From NCBI GenBank assembly GCA_963521185.1, contig CAUQTV010000015.1, forward strand, positions 1 through 64,000: a stretch of DNA of 64,000 nt. Reading direction: 5' to 3'. Below, piece after piece: positions 53,291 to 61,816 of the stretch. This DNA comes from Enterobacter_D sp963521185. GTDB lineage: Bacteria > Pseudomonadota > Gammaproteobacteria > Enterobacterales > Enterobacteriaceae. The notes below the pieces were generated by a model, which saw only the letters and a list, made by a program, of their open reading frames with translations, was not told the DNA's origin and ran no database searches. The position numbers and the translations under genes were made by a program. How positions within the stretch are numbered: position 1 is the stretch's first letter; every line of letters begins with the position of its first letter.

Positions 53291-54943
53291 TCAGTGCCCG
53301 GCAGGGCAGGAAGCACACTGGTGCTGCTGCTCAAACTGCTGGAAAAAGTTGTTGCCCTTATCATCCACCAGCACAAACGCGGCCATGTTTTTGACTTCCA
53401 TCATCCATACCGCTTCCATGCCCAGCTCTGAATACTCCAGACACTCCAGTTTTGAAACGCACTCTTTTGCCAGTAGCGCCGCCGCACCGCCAATGCAACC
53501 GAGGTTAAAGCCGCCGTGCTGCTTGCAGGCATCCGTCACCTGCTGGCTGCGATTGCCTTTTGACAGCATCACCAGACTGCCGCCCTGCGCCTGAAAGGCA
53601 TCAACATAGCCGTCCATTCGTCCACCGGTCGTCGGACCGAGGGAGCCGGAGACCATGTTTTCCGGCGTTTTCGCCGGACCGGCGTAATAAACCATGTAAT
53701 TTTTGAAGTAGTCGGGCATTGGCTCACCGCTGTCGAGACGCGCTTTGATCTTCGCATGTACGATGTCGCGGGCGACCACAATCGGGCCGGAAAGTGAAAC
53801 GCGCGTCCCCACCGGCAGGGTGGTCAGCATCTGGCGGATCTCTTCCAGCGGACGATTCAAATCGAGCGCGACTTCACGCCCGACGTTGTGCGCACGCTGG
53901 GATTCAGGAATGTATTTGCCCGGATGATTTTCCAGTTTCTCCAGCCAGATACCGTGCTGGTTGATCTTACCTTTGATGTTGCGATCGGCGGAGCAGGAGA
54001 GCGCCAGCGCGATCGGGCACGAGCCACCGTGACGCGGCAGGCGAACGACGCGAATATCATGCGCGAAGTATTTGCCACCAAACTGCGCGCCAATACCAAA
54101 CTGACGGCTGATGTCGAGCAGTTGGGTCTCAAGCTGCGTGTCTCTGAACGCCTGGCCCAGCGCGTTGCCGCTGGTGGGAAGGTGGTCATAATATTTGGTC
54201 GAGGCCAGCTTCGCCACTTTAAGCGCCTGGTCCGCAGAGGTGCCACCGACCACAAAAGCGATGTGATAAGGCGGGCACGCGGCGGTGCCCAGCGATTTCA
54301 TTTTATCGCTCAGAAACGCCACCAGCTTCTCCGGCTCCAGGATCGATTTTGTTTCCTGGTATAACGCCGCTTTATTTGCCGAACCGCCGCCTTTATTGAC
54401 AAATAAAAAGTGATACTCCTGCCCGGTGGTAGCATTAATATCAATTTGCGCCGGTAAATTGGTTCCGGTATTGACCTCGTTATACATATCAAGCGGGGCG
54501 TTTTGCGAATAGCGGAGATTATTTTCCTGAAAGGTTTCATAGATCCCGAGGCTTAACGCTTCGGCGTCGTTAGCACCCGTCCAGACGTTCTGCCCTTTTT
54601 GCGCCACAATAGTGGCGGTGCCGGTATCCTGGCAATTGGGTAATACGCCTTTCGCTGAGATCTCTGCGTTACGCAATAACTGGAGTGCGACATATTTATC
54701 GTTATCGCTGGCATCAGGGTCATGTAAAATTGAGGCAACCTGTTTTATATGCGCCCGGCGCAGGAAAAACGAGGCATCGTAAAATGCCTGTTTTGCCAGC
54801 AGCGTTAATGCCTGGGGTTCAACACACAACATCTGTTCACCACGAAATTCCTGCATTGAAACGTGGCGATCGCTGAGTAAATAATATTCCGTCGTGTCTT
54901 TATTTTGCACAAACGGCTCTTGCCAGATAAACGGAGTAGACAT
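53291..54943 (-). CDS. fumD: class I fumarase/mesaconase
   Basis: This is a 550-residue class I [4Fe-4S] fumarase. The three cluster cysteines are Cys104 (LPNCQDTGT), Cys223 (AACPPYH) and Cys317 (ALSCSADRN), matching the known FumA positions. In E. coli O157:H7 the homologue in the same gene context, FumD, was shown to be a mesaconase/fumarase. In this cluster it should hydrate mesaconate from methylaspartate ammonia-lyase to (S)-citramalate. It lies between glsA and cobA. Confidence 0.9.
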   Translation of the reverse strand: MSTPFIWQEPFVQNKDTTEYYLLSDRHVSMQEFRGEQMLCVEPQALTLLAKQAFYDASFFLRRAHIKQVASILHDPDASDNDKYVALQLLRNAEISAKGVLPNCQDTGTATIVAQKGQNVWTGANDAEALSLGIYETFQENNLRYSQNAPLDMYNEVNTGTNLPAQIDINATTGQEYHFLFVNKGGGSANKAALYQETKSILEPEKLVAFLSDKMKSLGTAACPPYHIAFVVGGTSADQALKVAKLASTKYYDHLPTSGNALGQAFRDTQLETQLLDISRQFGIGAQFGGKYFAHDIRVVRLPRHGGSCPIALALSCSADRNIKGKINQHGIWLEKLENHPGKYIPESQRAHNVGREVALDLNRPLEEIRQMLTTLPVGTRVSLSGPIVVARDIVHAKIKARLDSGEPMPDYFKNYMVYYAGPAKTPENMVSGSLGPTTGGRMDGYVDAFQAQGGSLVMLSKGNRSQQVTDACKQHGGFNLGCIGGAAALLAKECVSKLECLEYSELGMEAVWMMEVKNMAAFVLVDDKGNNFFQQFEQQHQCASCPAGH

Positions 54944-54980
54944 TCGTTATTCTCATCAAAGAGGAAAGGAGATCACCGTG

Positions 54981-55997
54981 CTATTTTTGTGCCCCATCAA
55001 ACAGGCTGGCGCGGGTGGCTTTGGTGATAAAGGAGATCGCCTGCTGTGCACGCACGCTGTTGCCTGCGCTGTCGAGCGGCGGTGAATAAACGGCAATGGC
55101 ATACTGGCCCGGCACCACGGCAACCATGCCGCCGCCCACGCCGCTTTTCGCCGGCACGCCCACCTGATAGAGCCACTTTCCGCTGCCGTCATACAGACCG
55201 GCAATCGCCATCTCTGCCAGCACCTGCGGGACATACTCCGCGTTCAGCAACTGTTTGCCGTTGAACGGGGATTTCCCCTGATTCGCCAGCACGGCACCCA
55301 TACGCGCAAGCTGGACAACGTTGACGTCAACGGAGCATTCGCGGGTGTAGATTTCCACCGCTTCCTGGGTATCACCGTAGAAGGTGTTGTAGGATTCAAG
55401 CAGTTTCGCCAGCGCCTGGTTGTGCTGGTTAGTGTCCATTTCCGACTGGAATACCGGCTGGTTAACGGTGAGCGACGCATTGGCGTAGTCGTTCATGTTG
55501 TTGAGGATTTTGTTCCAGCGGTCGGTTTTGTTTTCGGCTTTAACGAGGCTGACCGCCGCCATGGCACCTGCGTTGACCAGCGGATTTGATGGCTTACCGG
55601 GGTTGAGTTCGATCGCCAGTCCCGAGTTAAACGGCAGTCCTGTGGCGTTTGCGCCGAGCTTTTCCAGCACCACATCAGCACCGTGCTGCTGCATGACCAG
55701 CGCCATGGTGAACACTTTGCTCAGTGATTCCATCGGGAAGGCTTTATTGGCATCCCCCGTTGAATAGACTTTGCCGTCCACGGTGGCAATGGCGATGGCA
55801 TAGTTTTGCGGGCTGTAACTGGCGAGCGCCGGGATGTAATCCGCAACTTTGCCGTCGTTTGTGCCTTTAAACATCTGGTGCGCCTGTTCAATCAGCGCGT
55901 TGTAGTCCGGCGTGGTTTGCGTCGTGGTGGCGAGGCTTAATGGGCTAAGGAGCAGAGAGGCGCACAGCAGTCCGGTGGGGTAGAGTTTTTTAAACAT
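54981..55997 (-). CDS. glsA: exported glutaminase (serine-dependent beta-lactamase fold)
   Basis: This glutaminase converts glutamine to glutamate and ammonia. The start at 55997 follows GGAAGGAAG and gives 338 residues with a signal peptide of about 23 residues (MFKKLYPTGLLCASLLLSPL, then SLA), so it is predicted to be periplasmic; usual enterobacterial GlsA proteins are about 310 residues and cytoplasmic. The catalytic SxxK motif is in FPMESLSKVFT, followed by NAGAMAAVS and the late KSGVGGGMVAVVPG. Placed beside a glutamate-type carrier and glutamate mutase, it would feed the pathway from external glutamine. Confidence 0.88.
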   Translation of the reverse strand: MFKKLYPTGLLCASLLLSPLSLATTTQTTPDYNALIEQAHQMFKGTNDGKVADYIPALASYSPQNYAIAIATVDGKVYSTGDANKAFPMESLSKVFTMALVMQQHGADVVLEKLGANATGLPFNSGLAIELNPGKPSNPLVNAGAMAAVSLVKAENKTDRWNKILNNMNDYANASLTVNQPVFQSEMDTNQHNQALAKLLESYNTFYGDTQEAVEIYTRECSVDVNVVQLARMGAVLANQGKSPFNGKQLLNAEYVPQVLAEMAIAGLYDGSGKWLYQVGVPAKSGVGGGMVAVVPGQYAIAVYSPPLDSAGNSVRAQQAISFITKATRASLFDGAQK

Positions 55998-56034
55998 TGA
56001 TTGCTTCCTTCCGTGAGGCATGACGTGGGATAAG

Positions 56035-56056
56035 CACGCCGGTCGCAACCGGCGTG
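56035..56056 (-). promoter_or_regulatory. intercistronic hairpin between the symporter gene and glsA
   Basis: A perfect 9-bp stem CACGCCGGT/ACCGGCGTG with loop CGCA lies 7 bp after the symporter stop. There is no T-tract, so it is probably an mRNA stability or processing element. Confidence 0.55.
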
Positions 56057-56062
56057 GTGTTA

Positions 56063-57370
56063 TCAGGCTTCTGACGTGACAGGGTTAGATTGACGTTTGT
56101 CTTCCGGTTTGAATGGCTTGCCACGGCAGCCTTCGCCGAAATGCTCGCCTTCCCAGCGGCTGACCAGCGCCGCGCCCATCGCGTTACTCATGACGTTGGT
56201 AGCAGAGCGGCCCATATCGAGGAACGGATCGACGCCCATCAGCAGGATCAAACCGGCTTCCGGGATGTTGAACTGGTTAAGCGTAGCGGCAATCACCACC
56301 AGCGACGCACGCGGTACACCGGCCATGCCTTTTGACGTTAACATCAGGATCAGCAGCATGGTGATCTGCTCGCCCATACTCAGGGTAATGTTACAGGCCT
56401 GAGCGATAAACACGGTGGCAAACGAGCAGTAGGCCATTGAACCTACGAGGTTGAAGGAGTAACCGATCGGCAGCACAAAGCTGGCGATTTTGGGCGACAC
56501 GCCAAAATCTTCAAGCGCTTTCAACGTCCCAGGGAAAGCAGCTTCCGAACTGGAGGTGGTGTACGCCAGCAGGGCTGGTTCGGAGATACCTTTGACCAGA
56601 CGCTTCACGCAGGGGCCGAGCAAAATCAGCGATGCGCCGATCAGGATCACCCACAGCAGGCCGAGCGTCATGTAGAACTCGCCCATAAAGATGCCTGCGC
56701 TTACCAGCACGGTTAACCCGCGTTCAGCAATCATCGCGGAGATGGCGGCAAACACCGTCAGCGGTGCGAATAGCATGACGTAGCCGGTGATTTTCAGCAT
56801 CACATCAACCAGCGATTCCAGTACGTGCACAATCGGGGTGGCTTTTTCGCCAATCGCCGCCAGACCGCAGCCCAAAAAGATGGAGAAAACCACGATTTGC
56901 AGCACTTCGTTACGCGCCATGGCATCCACGATACTGGTTGGGATCGCATGCGAGATGAAGACTTTAAAGGTGAAGGCTTCGGCTTTAACGCCGGAGACCG
57001 CCGCCGCGTTATCCGCCACAAAGTTAATGCCCGCGCCCGGCTGGAAGATGTTGACAATGACCAGGCCGAGAGCAATTGAAATTAATGATGCGCAGATAAA
57101 TAAAAACAACGTTTTGGAAAATATACGCCCAAGGGTATTGGCGTCGCCCATTTTTGCAATCCCGACGACCAGCGTCGAAATAATTAACGGGGCAATGATC
57201 ATTTTAACCAAACGCAAGAATATCGTGGTGAAAATTGAAATATCCTGCGTGTAGGCTTTCGCCGTTTCGGGGGAGGTCATGCTGTTGACCGCAAATCCGG
57301 CAATAATGCCCAGGATCAGGCCAAGAACAATCATCTTGGTTAAACTAAGCTTTTTCAATTTTATGTTCAC
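56063..57370 (-). CDS. dicarboxylate/amino acid:cation symporter, GltP/GltT type
   Basis: This is a 435-residue member of the DAACS family, which imports glutamate, aspartate or C4-dicarboxylates with protons or sodium. The re-entrant hairpin loop has the serine-rich motif YTTSSSEAAFPGTLKAL, the substrate helix has GYSFNLVGSMAY, and the last core helix has GVDPFLDMGRSATNVMSN. About eight membrane segments and two hairpins are expected. Its place between DUF4387 and a periplasmic glutaminase points to glutamate uptake, but substrate choice cannot be read from sequence with certainty. Confidence 0.88.
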   Translation of the reverse strand: MNIKLKKLSLTKMIVLGLILGIIAGFAVNSMTSPETAKAYTQDISIFTTIFLRLVKMIIAPLIISTLVVGIAKMGDANTLGRIFSKTLFLFICASLISIALGLVIVNIFQPGAGINFVADNAAAVSGVKAEAFTFKVFISHAIPTSIVDAMARNEVLQIVVFSIFLGCGLAAIGEKATPIVHVLESLVDVMLKITGYVMLFAPLTVFAAISAMIAERGLTVLVSAGIFMGEFYMTLGLLWVILIGASLILLGPCVKRLVKGISEPALLAYTTSSSEAAFPGTLKALEDFGVSPKIASFVLPIGYSFNLVGSMAYCSFATVFIAQACNITLSMGEQITMLLILMLTSKGMAGVPRASLVVIAATLNQFNIPEAGLILLMGVDPFLDMGRSATNVMSNAMGAALVSRWEGEHFGEGCRGKPFKPEDKRQSNPVTSEA

Positions 57371-57379
57371 TCCATCGGA

Positions 57380-57406
57380 ATAAAAAGGGTGCAGCGGGCT
57401 GCACCC
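57380..57406 (-). terminator. intrinsic terminator within the glutamate cluster
   Basis: On the minus strand a perfect 8-bp stem GGGTGCAG/CTGCACCC with loop CCCG is followed by TTTTTATT. It lies between DUF4387 and the symporter gene and would end or reduce transcription from glmS before the transport and glutaminase genes. Confidence 0.8.
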
Positions 57407-57430
57407 GAACGTTTTTATAATTATTTACCA

Positions 57431-57748
57431 CTACAACTCAAAATGGATCGATAATAATGGGGTGTGCTGTTGAGCACCATAAACATCATTGTCACCAATA
57501 TTTCCAGAGACAATATCTCGCGGCATAACCACTTTTACCGCGTTTGCCGGGTCGAACCATACAATACGGTGCACCTGTGAAGGTTCAACATGGTATAACC
57601 CGGCGATCAGTTCCGGCGTAAATTGACCGGAGGCTTTTACCGCCAGATAATCCCGCTGGTCTTTAAACAGAATATCCAGCACCAGTTCATACGGACCGGC
57701 ATTTTTTGAACGGATCACCTGTGCAAGCGAGCGAATAGACTGTTTCAT
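57431..57748 (-). CDS. DUF4387-family protein
   Basis: This 105-residue protein belongs to DUF4387, a small family that often occurs next to AtuA-like (DUF1446) proteins. It begins MKQSIRSLAQVIRSKNAGP and has DPANAVKVVMPRDIVSGN near residue 70. It has no signal or membrane segment. The start overlaps the stop of the upstream AtuA-like gene by 4 bp, so the two are probably partners in one complex. Function is unknown. Confidence 0.82.
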   Translation of the reverse strand: MKQSIRSLAQVIRSKNAGPYELVLDILFKDQRDYLAVKASGQFTPELIAGLYHVEPSQVHRIVWFDPANAVKVVMPRDIVSGNIGDNDVYGAQQHTPLLSIHFEL

Positions 57749-59115
57749 GCCTCGGCTCCTTCTGGGGTCACCTGTTCAAGGTGGAAATCAAAGCGCAGCG
57801 CATCGGTTGCTTTGATCAAATGGTAAATCGAAAACGCATACACTGGCCCGCTCGGAATGTCCGACGGCGAGAACGGGAAGGCGAGGTTGCCCGCCGTGGC
57901 GATGCGATTTTCGTAGCCATAATGCAGCAGCGTTGAGCGCACCAGCGAGCACACGCTGTTGGCTTCGTCCTGCGTTGGCGCAACCACATCCAGTACGATC
58001 CCCAGCTCATGTCCGGCGTCCTGCATCGGCTCCTGCACGCCCATCACCCCGTTTTTACCGTACAGATGGAAGGTGATGTGCAGCCGTTCATCGCTCAGAT
58101 TCAGGTTGCTCGCCACGCTCGCTTTCACTTCTTCGAGAATGGCGTCAATACCGGCGATCATGATGGGATCGCGCACCCCTGCGATGGTTACGCAGCGATA
58201 GCCGACCAGACGCGCACCTTCAAGTTTCAGCGCGTACGGTGTCTCTTCGTGACGCGATCCACTGACGTACACTTCGCCATCGTTGACGGCGGTGAACGAA
58301 CAGTTCTGCAAGTTCAGCACGCCGCCAGGACCCGGCAAAAAGTAGGGATCGGATTTCTCATACAGCGTATGCGCCGCCGCCGAGGTTTCGGTGAATTTAC
58401 GCTTCGGATTGAAGGTTTTCAGCGTAAAGCCGCCCTCATCGATAATGCCCATCGCACAGTCTGAACCGGAACCCGGCGTAGCGGCGATGGCGGCACATTC
58501 GAGGATTTTGCCGCAGTGCAGCGCCAGCCCTTCATCGAAGCCGCGCATGATGGGCAGGGCTGCGAAGCACGCAGGATCGTACGCTCGCCCGCCAAGCACA
58601 ACCTGAGCACCTGCTTCAAGCGCGCGCTGGAAAGGCTCGATGCCCATTTGCGCCAAAATCCAGGTGCTGTCGTCGATGTCCTGATGCGTCAGCGCAGGCA
58701 CGAAATCCAGGGCGGTGATATCCCCCGCATCCAGCGCTTCGTGCACCACGGCTTTCTCCACATCCGACGGAATGGTGGCCAGGCTAAAAGAGAGATTCTC
58801 TTCACGAGCGATCTCCAGCACGATCTGACGACACCACTCCAGGTGCGGTGCCGCGCCAGAACCGCCTGCGGTGCCGATCACCACGGGAATGTTATTTTTC
58901 ACCCCGGCGACGATCATGTAGCGCAGATCGCGCTTCACGCCCGCCCGGTCGGTGAAAGGTTTTCCCGCGCCGAGGTAGTGTGGGCCGGGATCGGACGATC
59001 CCGCGTCCACGGCGATCAAATCCGGAGATTCTTCCATCGCCTTATTGAAGCTGGCCTCCGGGAAACCGTACCCGAGAATGGCCGTAGGCGATAAAATTTT
59101 AAACGTCTTCGCCAT
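57745..59115 (-). CDS. AtuA-like (DUF1446) protein
   Basis: This 456-residue protein is of the AtuA type, named after a protein of acyclic terpene use in Pseudomonas whose reaction is not firmly known. It has DAGSSDPGPHYLG near residue 37, GTAGGSGAAPH near residue 82, and LGGRAYDPACFAA near residue 174; no cofactor motif that I can name. It lies 3 bp after the methylaspartate ammonia-lyase gene and overlaps DUF4387, so it is in the glutamate mutase operon. It may act on mesaconate, citramalate or a CoA ester of these, but that is inference. Confidence 0.82.
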   Translation of the reverse strand: MAKTFKILSPTAILGYGFPEASFNKAMEESPDLIAVDAGSSDPGPHYLGAGKPFTDRAGVKRDLRYMIVAGVKNNIPVVIGTAGGSGAAPHLEWCRQIVLEIAREENLSFSLATIPSDVEKAVVHEALDAGDITALDFVPALTHQDIDDSTWILAQMGIEPFQRALEAGAQVVLGGRAYDPACFAALPIMRGFDEGLALHCGKILECAAIAATPGSGSDCAMGIIDEGGFTLKTFNPKRKFTETSAAAHTLYEKSDPYFLPGPGGVLNLQNCSFTAVNDGEVYVSGSRHEETPYALKLEGARLVGYRCVTIAGVRDPIMIAGIDAILEEVKASVASNLNLSDERLHITFHLYGKNGVMGVQEPMQDAGHELGIVLDVVAPTQDEANSVCSLVRSTLLHYGYENRIATAGNLAFPFSPSDIPSGPVYAFSIYHLIKATDALRFDFHLEQVTPEGAEA

Positions 59116-59118
59116 GGG

Positions 59119-60360
59119 TCAATCCTTTGTCTGCATCAGCGCAATGGTGCGGTGCATTTCGTTGAAGACGATGTTCAGACCTTCATCAAAACCCATGCCC
59201 GGCTTGATCAGCATGCGCATTGGCCGCGCAGCCATCGCCACGTGCACGCAGGTGCGGGCGCTGATTTCGGTTTCGTTACAGGTACCGCCCTGGTAGGCTT
59301 CCATGCCGCGCTTGTTGCAGTACAGCACGGCGTCAACGATGTTGTGGATGCCGCCCAGATCCGGGGTTTTGATCTGCACCATGTGGCAGCTGCCCGCATC
59401 GGTGAAGTCAACGATGTCCTGATAGGTGTTACACCATTCGTCGGCGACGATTTTCACGCTGGAGCCAAGATTCGCCAGCTCGCGCGTAATGGCGGTTAAC
59501 AGGCGGATCTGATCCGGTTTGTTACCCGCATCAACCGGACCTTCAATGTACAGCGGCAGGCCCTGGGTCTCTTTTTCAAGGCTGGCGATGTAGTGCGCGC
59601 AGCGTTTTGGATCCATGTCGAAGATCAGACCAATGGTGCCGTAAACGTCGATGTGCAGGGTAGGGTGATAGCGCGGGCTGGTACGCAGCGTCATCACGCG
59701 ATCCGCCAGCCAGCGCACGTATTCACGCAGTTTTTCACCGTCGTAGCCCAGCTTCTCTTCGACGTTGTTGATCAGCGCATGCGGCAGAACGTTGACGCCT
59801 TTGAGGATCATTTTGTCGACGGCAATGTAGCGATCATCGCCGCTCTGACCGAATAGCGGGATAGCTTCGGCCACGGTTGGTAGCTGCCATTCATCACACA
59901 CCACTTCGGCTTTCAAACGGCCAGTTGCCAGCGCGGTAGCATCCAGCAGCGCCTGTGACAGGCCGTAGCGCACGGCGGTGTGCAGCTGCTTACCGTCAAT
60001 GTGCAGCGTATCAAAGAAGCGGGCGTTCGGCAGGAATGCACTGACGTCACGGCCTTCCAGCAGCGGTTTAATGTGATCGTTTAAGAAAGGAATAAAGTTT
60101 GCGGCGAGGAACAGTGGATCGCGGCCACCGGCACCGGAATATTGCACCGCTGCACAGTCACCGACGGCGACAGAACCGTTCTCCAGCACCAGCTGCACCG
60201 AGACACACTCCCCGGCCTGACGCACGGCGGTGAATCCCGGCGTAACCGGATCGCCGGTGTAAATAAAGCCATCGTGACCGGCTCCGTCTTTGATCGCCTG
60301 CTGATCGTCAAAATAGAATGAGGAATAGCCTGCGGTAAAAAGCGCATGTTTAATTTTCAT
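59119..60360 (-). CDS. mal: 3-methylaspartate ammonia-lyase
   Basis: MAL removes ammonia from (2S,3S)-3-methylaspartate to give mesaconate. The ATG at 60360 shares one base with the glmE stop (TGATG) and gives 413 residues, the length of the Citrobacter amalonaticus enzyme, to which it is very similar. It is an enolase-superfamily enzyme; the catalytic Lys331 (VQIKTPD) and His194 are both present at the known positions. A GTG one codon upstream is in frame. Confidence 0.96.
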   Translation of the reverse strand: MKIKHALFTAGYSSFYFDDQQAIKDGAGHDGFIYTGDPVTPGFTAVRQAGECVSVQLVLENGSVAVGDCAAVQYSGAGGRDPLFLAANFIPFLNDHIKPLLEGRDVSAFLPNARFFDTLHIDGKQLHTAVRYGLSQALLDATALATGRLKAEVVCDEWQLPTVAEAIPLFGQSGDDRYIAVDKMILKGVNVLPHALINNVEEKLGYDGEKLREYVRWLADRVMTLRTSPRYHPTLHIDVYGTIGLIFDMDPKRCAHYIASLEKETQGLPLYIEGPVDAGNKPDQIRLLTAITRELANLGSSVKIVADEWCNTYQDIVDFTDAGSCHMVQIKTPDLGGIHNIVDAVLYCNKRGMEAYQGGTCNETEISARTCVHVAMAARPMRMLIKPGMGFDEGLNIVFNEMHRTIALMQTKD

Positions 60361-61805
60361 CACGGTCTTCCTATTAATTTGCTGTGGGATACGGCGTTAA
60401 TGTCATCGACAACCATCTGGAAGGACGGGGTACGGCCTTCGAATTTTGCGCGTTCGGAAACAAAGTCGTGGTGCAGCGCCAGAATGTCTGCGGGCAGCGG
60501 AACCGCGCCTGGCTCAAGAATGCGGATCGCACCGGAGTTGTCGCGCACGGGCATCATCTTGCCGGCGTTGCAGGCGGCAGGTGCAAACGGCACGTCGAGC
60601 ACACCGGCTTCGAATGCCAGCACCGTACCGCGTGCCAGATCGCCATTACCCAGTTCGAACACTTTGCTCATCACGGCGCGCACTTCGCTTTTGATCAGCT
60701 CAACTTCGAGATCCACGGCCTGGCAGGCCGGGAAGGTCTGATCGCGTACCATGTTGAGCATCTGGCGGGAGGCTTTCAGCCCCTGTGCGTTGGCCGCGGC
60801 GGTGGGGATACCGAAGGCTTCGTGCGGACTTTTGGTGATCACTTTTGTCGCGCCCGCGAGGCCGGCGACCGCAGCACCCCAGGAGATGACCGAGAAGGCT
60901 TTGGCTTCATCTTCCGGGAAGCCGCCCATCCACTGGTGGAAAACGGTGCTCAGTTCGTAATCGCCAAAGCCCTGATCGTTGAAATACTCGTGAGAGAGTT
61001 CGCGCAGGGCTTTGATGGCGGCGATATCCTGGGTCAGACAGCCCACCTGGCCGTAACCGACGGTGATGGATTTCGCGCCCTGTTCCAGCGCCAGCAGACC
61101 TTCAATGATGGCTACCGTGTGTGAAACGAACGGCGGGATCAGGGTACCGGTCAGCGGACCAAACGGCTCACGGTTGATGCGAATACCGTGCTCTTCATAC
61201 AGGCCAATCATACGGTCGCAGTACTGCCAGTCGCGGATGGATTTCTCCAGCGTGACGCGCTTCGCGTAAGGAATGTTGTAGGAGATACCGCCGCCTTCGT
61301 AGCTGGTAAAGCCACTGGCGATGGAAATTTCACCGAGCAGACGCGCATCCGGCGTGCCGTGGCGGATCTGCATCGGTTTTTCCAGCGCTTCGGTCAGACG
61401 ACGACAGGCCGCGACGCCGTGGTTCACCACCGGCAGGCCGTTCAGTTTGGAGGTTCCCGCCTCAATCGATTTCTGAATGCCAACCGCGGCTTCTTCATAA
61501 CGGTTCAAACGCGTGTAGGCATCAATGGTGGTCGGCAGCAGATCGCACTCTTGCTGGAGGGTTTTCAGCAGTGCAATGTGCTCATCAAGCAGCGCCACGC
61601 CCGCACGAGGCTGGCTTAAGGTGATCCCTTCCTGATCGGCTTTGAGCAGCGCCAGCGCGAAATTTTTACTGGCAGGTAAAGTCTGCTGGTATTTCACGCC
61701 ATCTTCAAAATGGGTGACGTCCTTGCCGGTTTGCCAGGTTTCAAGCACCTGGCGTCGTTCGGACATGAAATCATCATGGGTTATTTTTTTATTTCTGAGT
61801 TCCAT
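60360..61805 (-). CDS. glmE: glutamate mutase epsilon (catalytic) subunit
   Basis: GlmE (MutE) is the large subunit of adenosylcobalamin-dependent glutamate mutase, which turns (S)-glutamate into (2S,3S)-3-methylaspartate. The 481-residue protein is a TIM-barrel subunit with conserved segments RHGTPDARLLGE, YNIPYAKRVTLEKS and HQWMGGFPEDEAKAF. It works with the B12-binding GlmS subunit. It lies between glmL and mal, with 11 bp to glmL. Confidence 0.96.
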   Translation of the reverse strand: MELRNKKITHDDFMSERRQVLETWQTGKDVTHFEDGVKYQQTLPASKNFALALLKADQEGITLSQPRAGVALLDEHIALLKTLQQECDLLPTTIDAYTRLNRYEEAAVGIQKSIEAGTSKLNGLPVVNHGVAACRRLTEALEKPMQIRHGTPDARLLGEISIASGFTSYEGGGISYNIPYAKRVTLEKSIRDWQYCDRMIGLYEEHGIRINREPFGPLTGTLIPPFVSHTVAIIEGLLALEQGAKSITVGYGQVGCLTQDIAAIKALRELSHEYFNDQGFGDYELSTVFHQWMGGFPEDEAKAFSVISWGAAVAGLAGATKVITKSPHEAFGIPTAAANAQGLKASRQMLNMVRDQTFPACQAVDLEVELIKSEVRAVMSKVFELGNGDLARGTVLAFEAGVLDVPFAPAACNAGKMMPVRDNSGAIRILEPGAVPLPADILALHHDFVSERAKFEGRTPSFQMVVDDINAVSHSKLIGRP

Positions 61806-61816
61806 TCGTTGCTACC

